Assembly (NCBI GenBank): GCA_003640385.1
Contig: RCAB01000142.1
Span: forward strand, 1-64,000
Direction: 5' to 3'
Length of the DNA: 64,000 nucleotides
Origin: Setaria digitata
Lineage: Eukaryota; Nematoda; Chromadorea; Rhabditida; Setariidae
Numbering within the stretch: the stretch's first letter is position 1; each line of letters starts with the position of its first letter. Shown here piece after piece: positions 62,800 to 64,000 of the stretch. The notes under the pieces are model-generated. The model saw only the letters and a list, made by a program, of their open reading frames with translations. It was not told the origin of the DNA and made no database searches. Both the position numbers and the translations under genes were made by a program.

Positions 62800-63320
62800 A
62801 GATTACTTATTTTGAAAAACAGACATCGAGGATGATGAATATTGGAAATGGATTACTTATAAAACAAATATCGGGAGTGATGATTGTTGAAAATGGATCA
62901 ATTATAAAAGGAGGCATTGGAAATGATAATTAGTGTAAAGAAATAATTTTGCATGATTGTTAAGTAAAAAATATATTAGATAACAAATTTTAAAAGTGAA
63001 CAAATTAATTCATTTATTTGCTAAATAAATAAAATTGATAACCTATGCTAGTAATTAATCGTCTATATGTAAATATATATAATTACTCACAATTAGTACT
63101 TAAATAATATGTGTATATAATATATCGCCACTTAGCTTAATATAATATGTTGATGGATATGAAAGCTTTACGAACACTTGACTAGTTTCATAAACATAAA
63201 TTAAGATTATTTTATAAGTGATTCATTCCAAATAATGTCTCATTTAACGAGTAATTCATTTCCAGTAAACATATCGCCCAATATTAAATCCCTTTTATAA
63301 GTAAACCATTTCCTATAATT
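62800..63320. repeat. Direct and inverted copies of a short element
   Basis: The motif ggaaatggattacttataaaa at 62850-62870 has diverged direct copies nearby (62798-62820, 62889-62912). A good inverted copy lies at about 63292-63312 (ttataagtaaaccatttcc), with another partial one near 63250. The pattern resembles a small inverted-repeat element or a fold-back remnant in the intron of the gene ending at 62473. Confidence 0.4.
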
Positions 63321-64000
63321 ATAAAATAGAAAAATTTTTCTATTCTGTATTTATAAACGCATCTAAATGATTGCCTAAAAAAAAAAAAAAAAAAAAAGAA
63401 ACGAAAGCTGGAATATTTTTGCTGACAGTACATTATTAATAGCTGATTTAGGAAAACTTTTAAAATAAAGTGGATGAAAACTAATAAATTACACCATATG
63501 AACGAAGTTAACTTTTTTCCCTCTGAAAATTTTGTCAAAATTTTTTTTTTTTTTTATCATTCTTTTTTTAAAAAGGAAAAATATTTGTTTCGAAAAAAAA
63601 AGAAAAACTTTGTTCAACTGAAAAATGAACGACCTTCGGCAGATTTTTTTGTAAAATAATAAGGAATGGGAAAGAACATTGCTATTTGTGAAGAAATGAG
63701 AATTAGTAGGACTGATTAAATATGAGTTGTAAAGAAAATACCTAATAGTGCTAAAAGATTTTCGGATAAATAATTTCTAAATAATTCTGATGATAAATAT
63801 ATAGCAGAATAATAAAATCATAATGGATATTAATATAATAGAATAATGGAATACAGAAATGAAGTAATTGAATATAGAAAAATAATAGAACCATAATAAA
63901 TATATAATATATGATAGAATCATAATAGAATTGCTTGAAAATGAAAAAAGAATTTTTTTTTTTCATTTTCCAAATAGTTATTTAAAGGTAAAAGAAACAT
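63321..64000. other. Window end without recognisable gene
   Basis: A/T-rich sequence with homopolymers and short AATAATAG-like repeats. It is probably intron of the minus-strand gene whose last exon is at 62473-62760. No exon could be identified. Confidence 0.4.

Overview
The window looks like nuclear DNA of a nematode, most likely a spirurid or filarial worm. It is very A+T-rich and full of T10 to T38 homopolymer runs. Its genes are split into many short exons, with introns ending in (T)nCAG. The products are typical nematode neuropeptide, ubiquitin and cuticle-oxidase components. No bacterial, viral or organellar block, CRISPR array, rRNA or tRNA was seen. The species call is an inference; no taxonomic marker was read.

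Four genes could be rebuilt exon by exon with matching splice phases, and one partial gene was found. (1) 5598-12031 (+): a seven-helix receptor of the vasopressin/oxytocin (nematocin) class, with two phase-compatible last exons. (2) 14977-23962 (-): a complete 21-exon cullin-4 gene of 887 codons, with one GC-AG intron. (3) 26847-34847 (+): a TPD52 (tumour protein D52) family coiled-coil protein with two alternative first exons. An unexpected downstream exon (35550 on) would replace its stop codon with a transmembrane tail. (4) 40973-47641 (-): a DUOXA/DOXA-1 dual-oxidase maturation factor of six exons; its 5' end lies in a tandem array of about 170-bp units that copy the start region. (5) 62473-62760 (-): the last exon of a gene I do not recognise.

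Layout: the receptor and cullin-4 converge. Cullin-4 and TPD52 diverge from a 2.8-kb intergenic region that holds the only G+C-rich patch. TPD52 and DOXA-1 converge. From about 48.2 to 62.4 kb nothing resembles a gene; that stretch is A/T homopolymer, purine or pyrimidine tracts, microsatellites and one 19-bp minisatellite. The four genes have no obvious joint pathway and this is not an operon: orientations alternate and spacings are kilobases.

The points most worth checking are the membrane-tail isoform of TPD52, the repeated 5' end of doxa-1, the alternative C-tail of the receptor, a pair of perfect CRE octamers far upstream of the receptor, and several single-N positions flanked by duplicated sequence that look like unmerged assembly joins.
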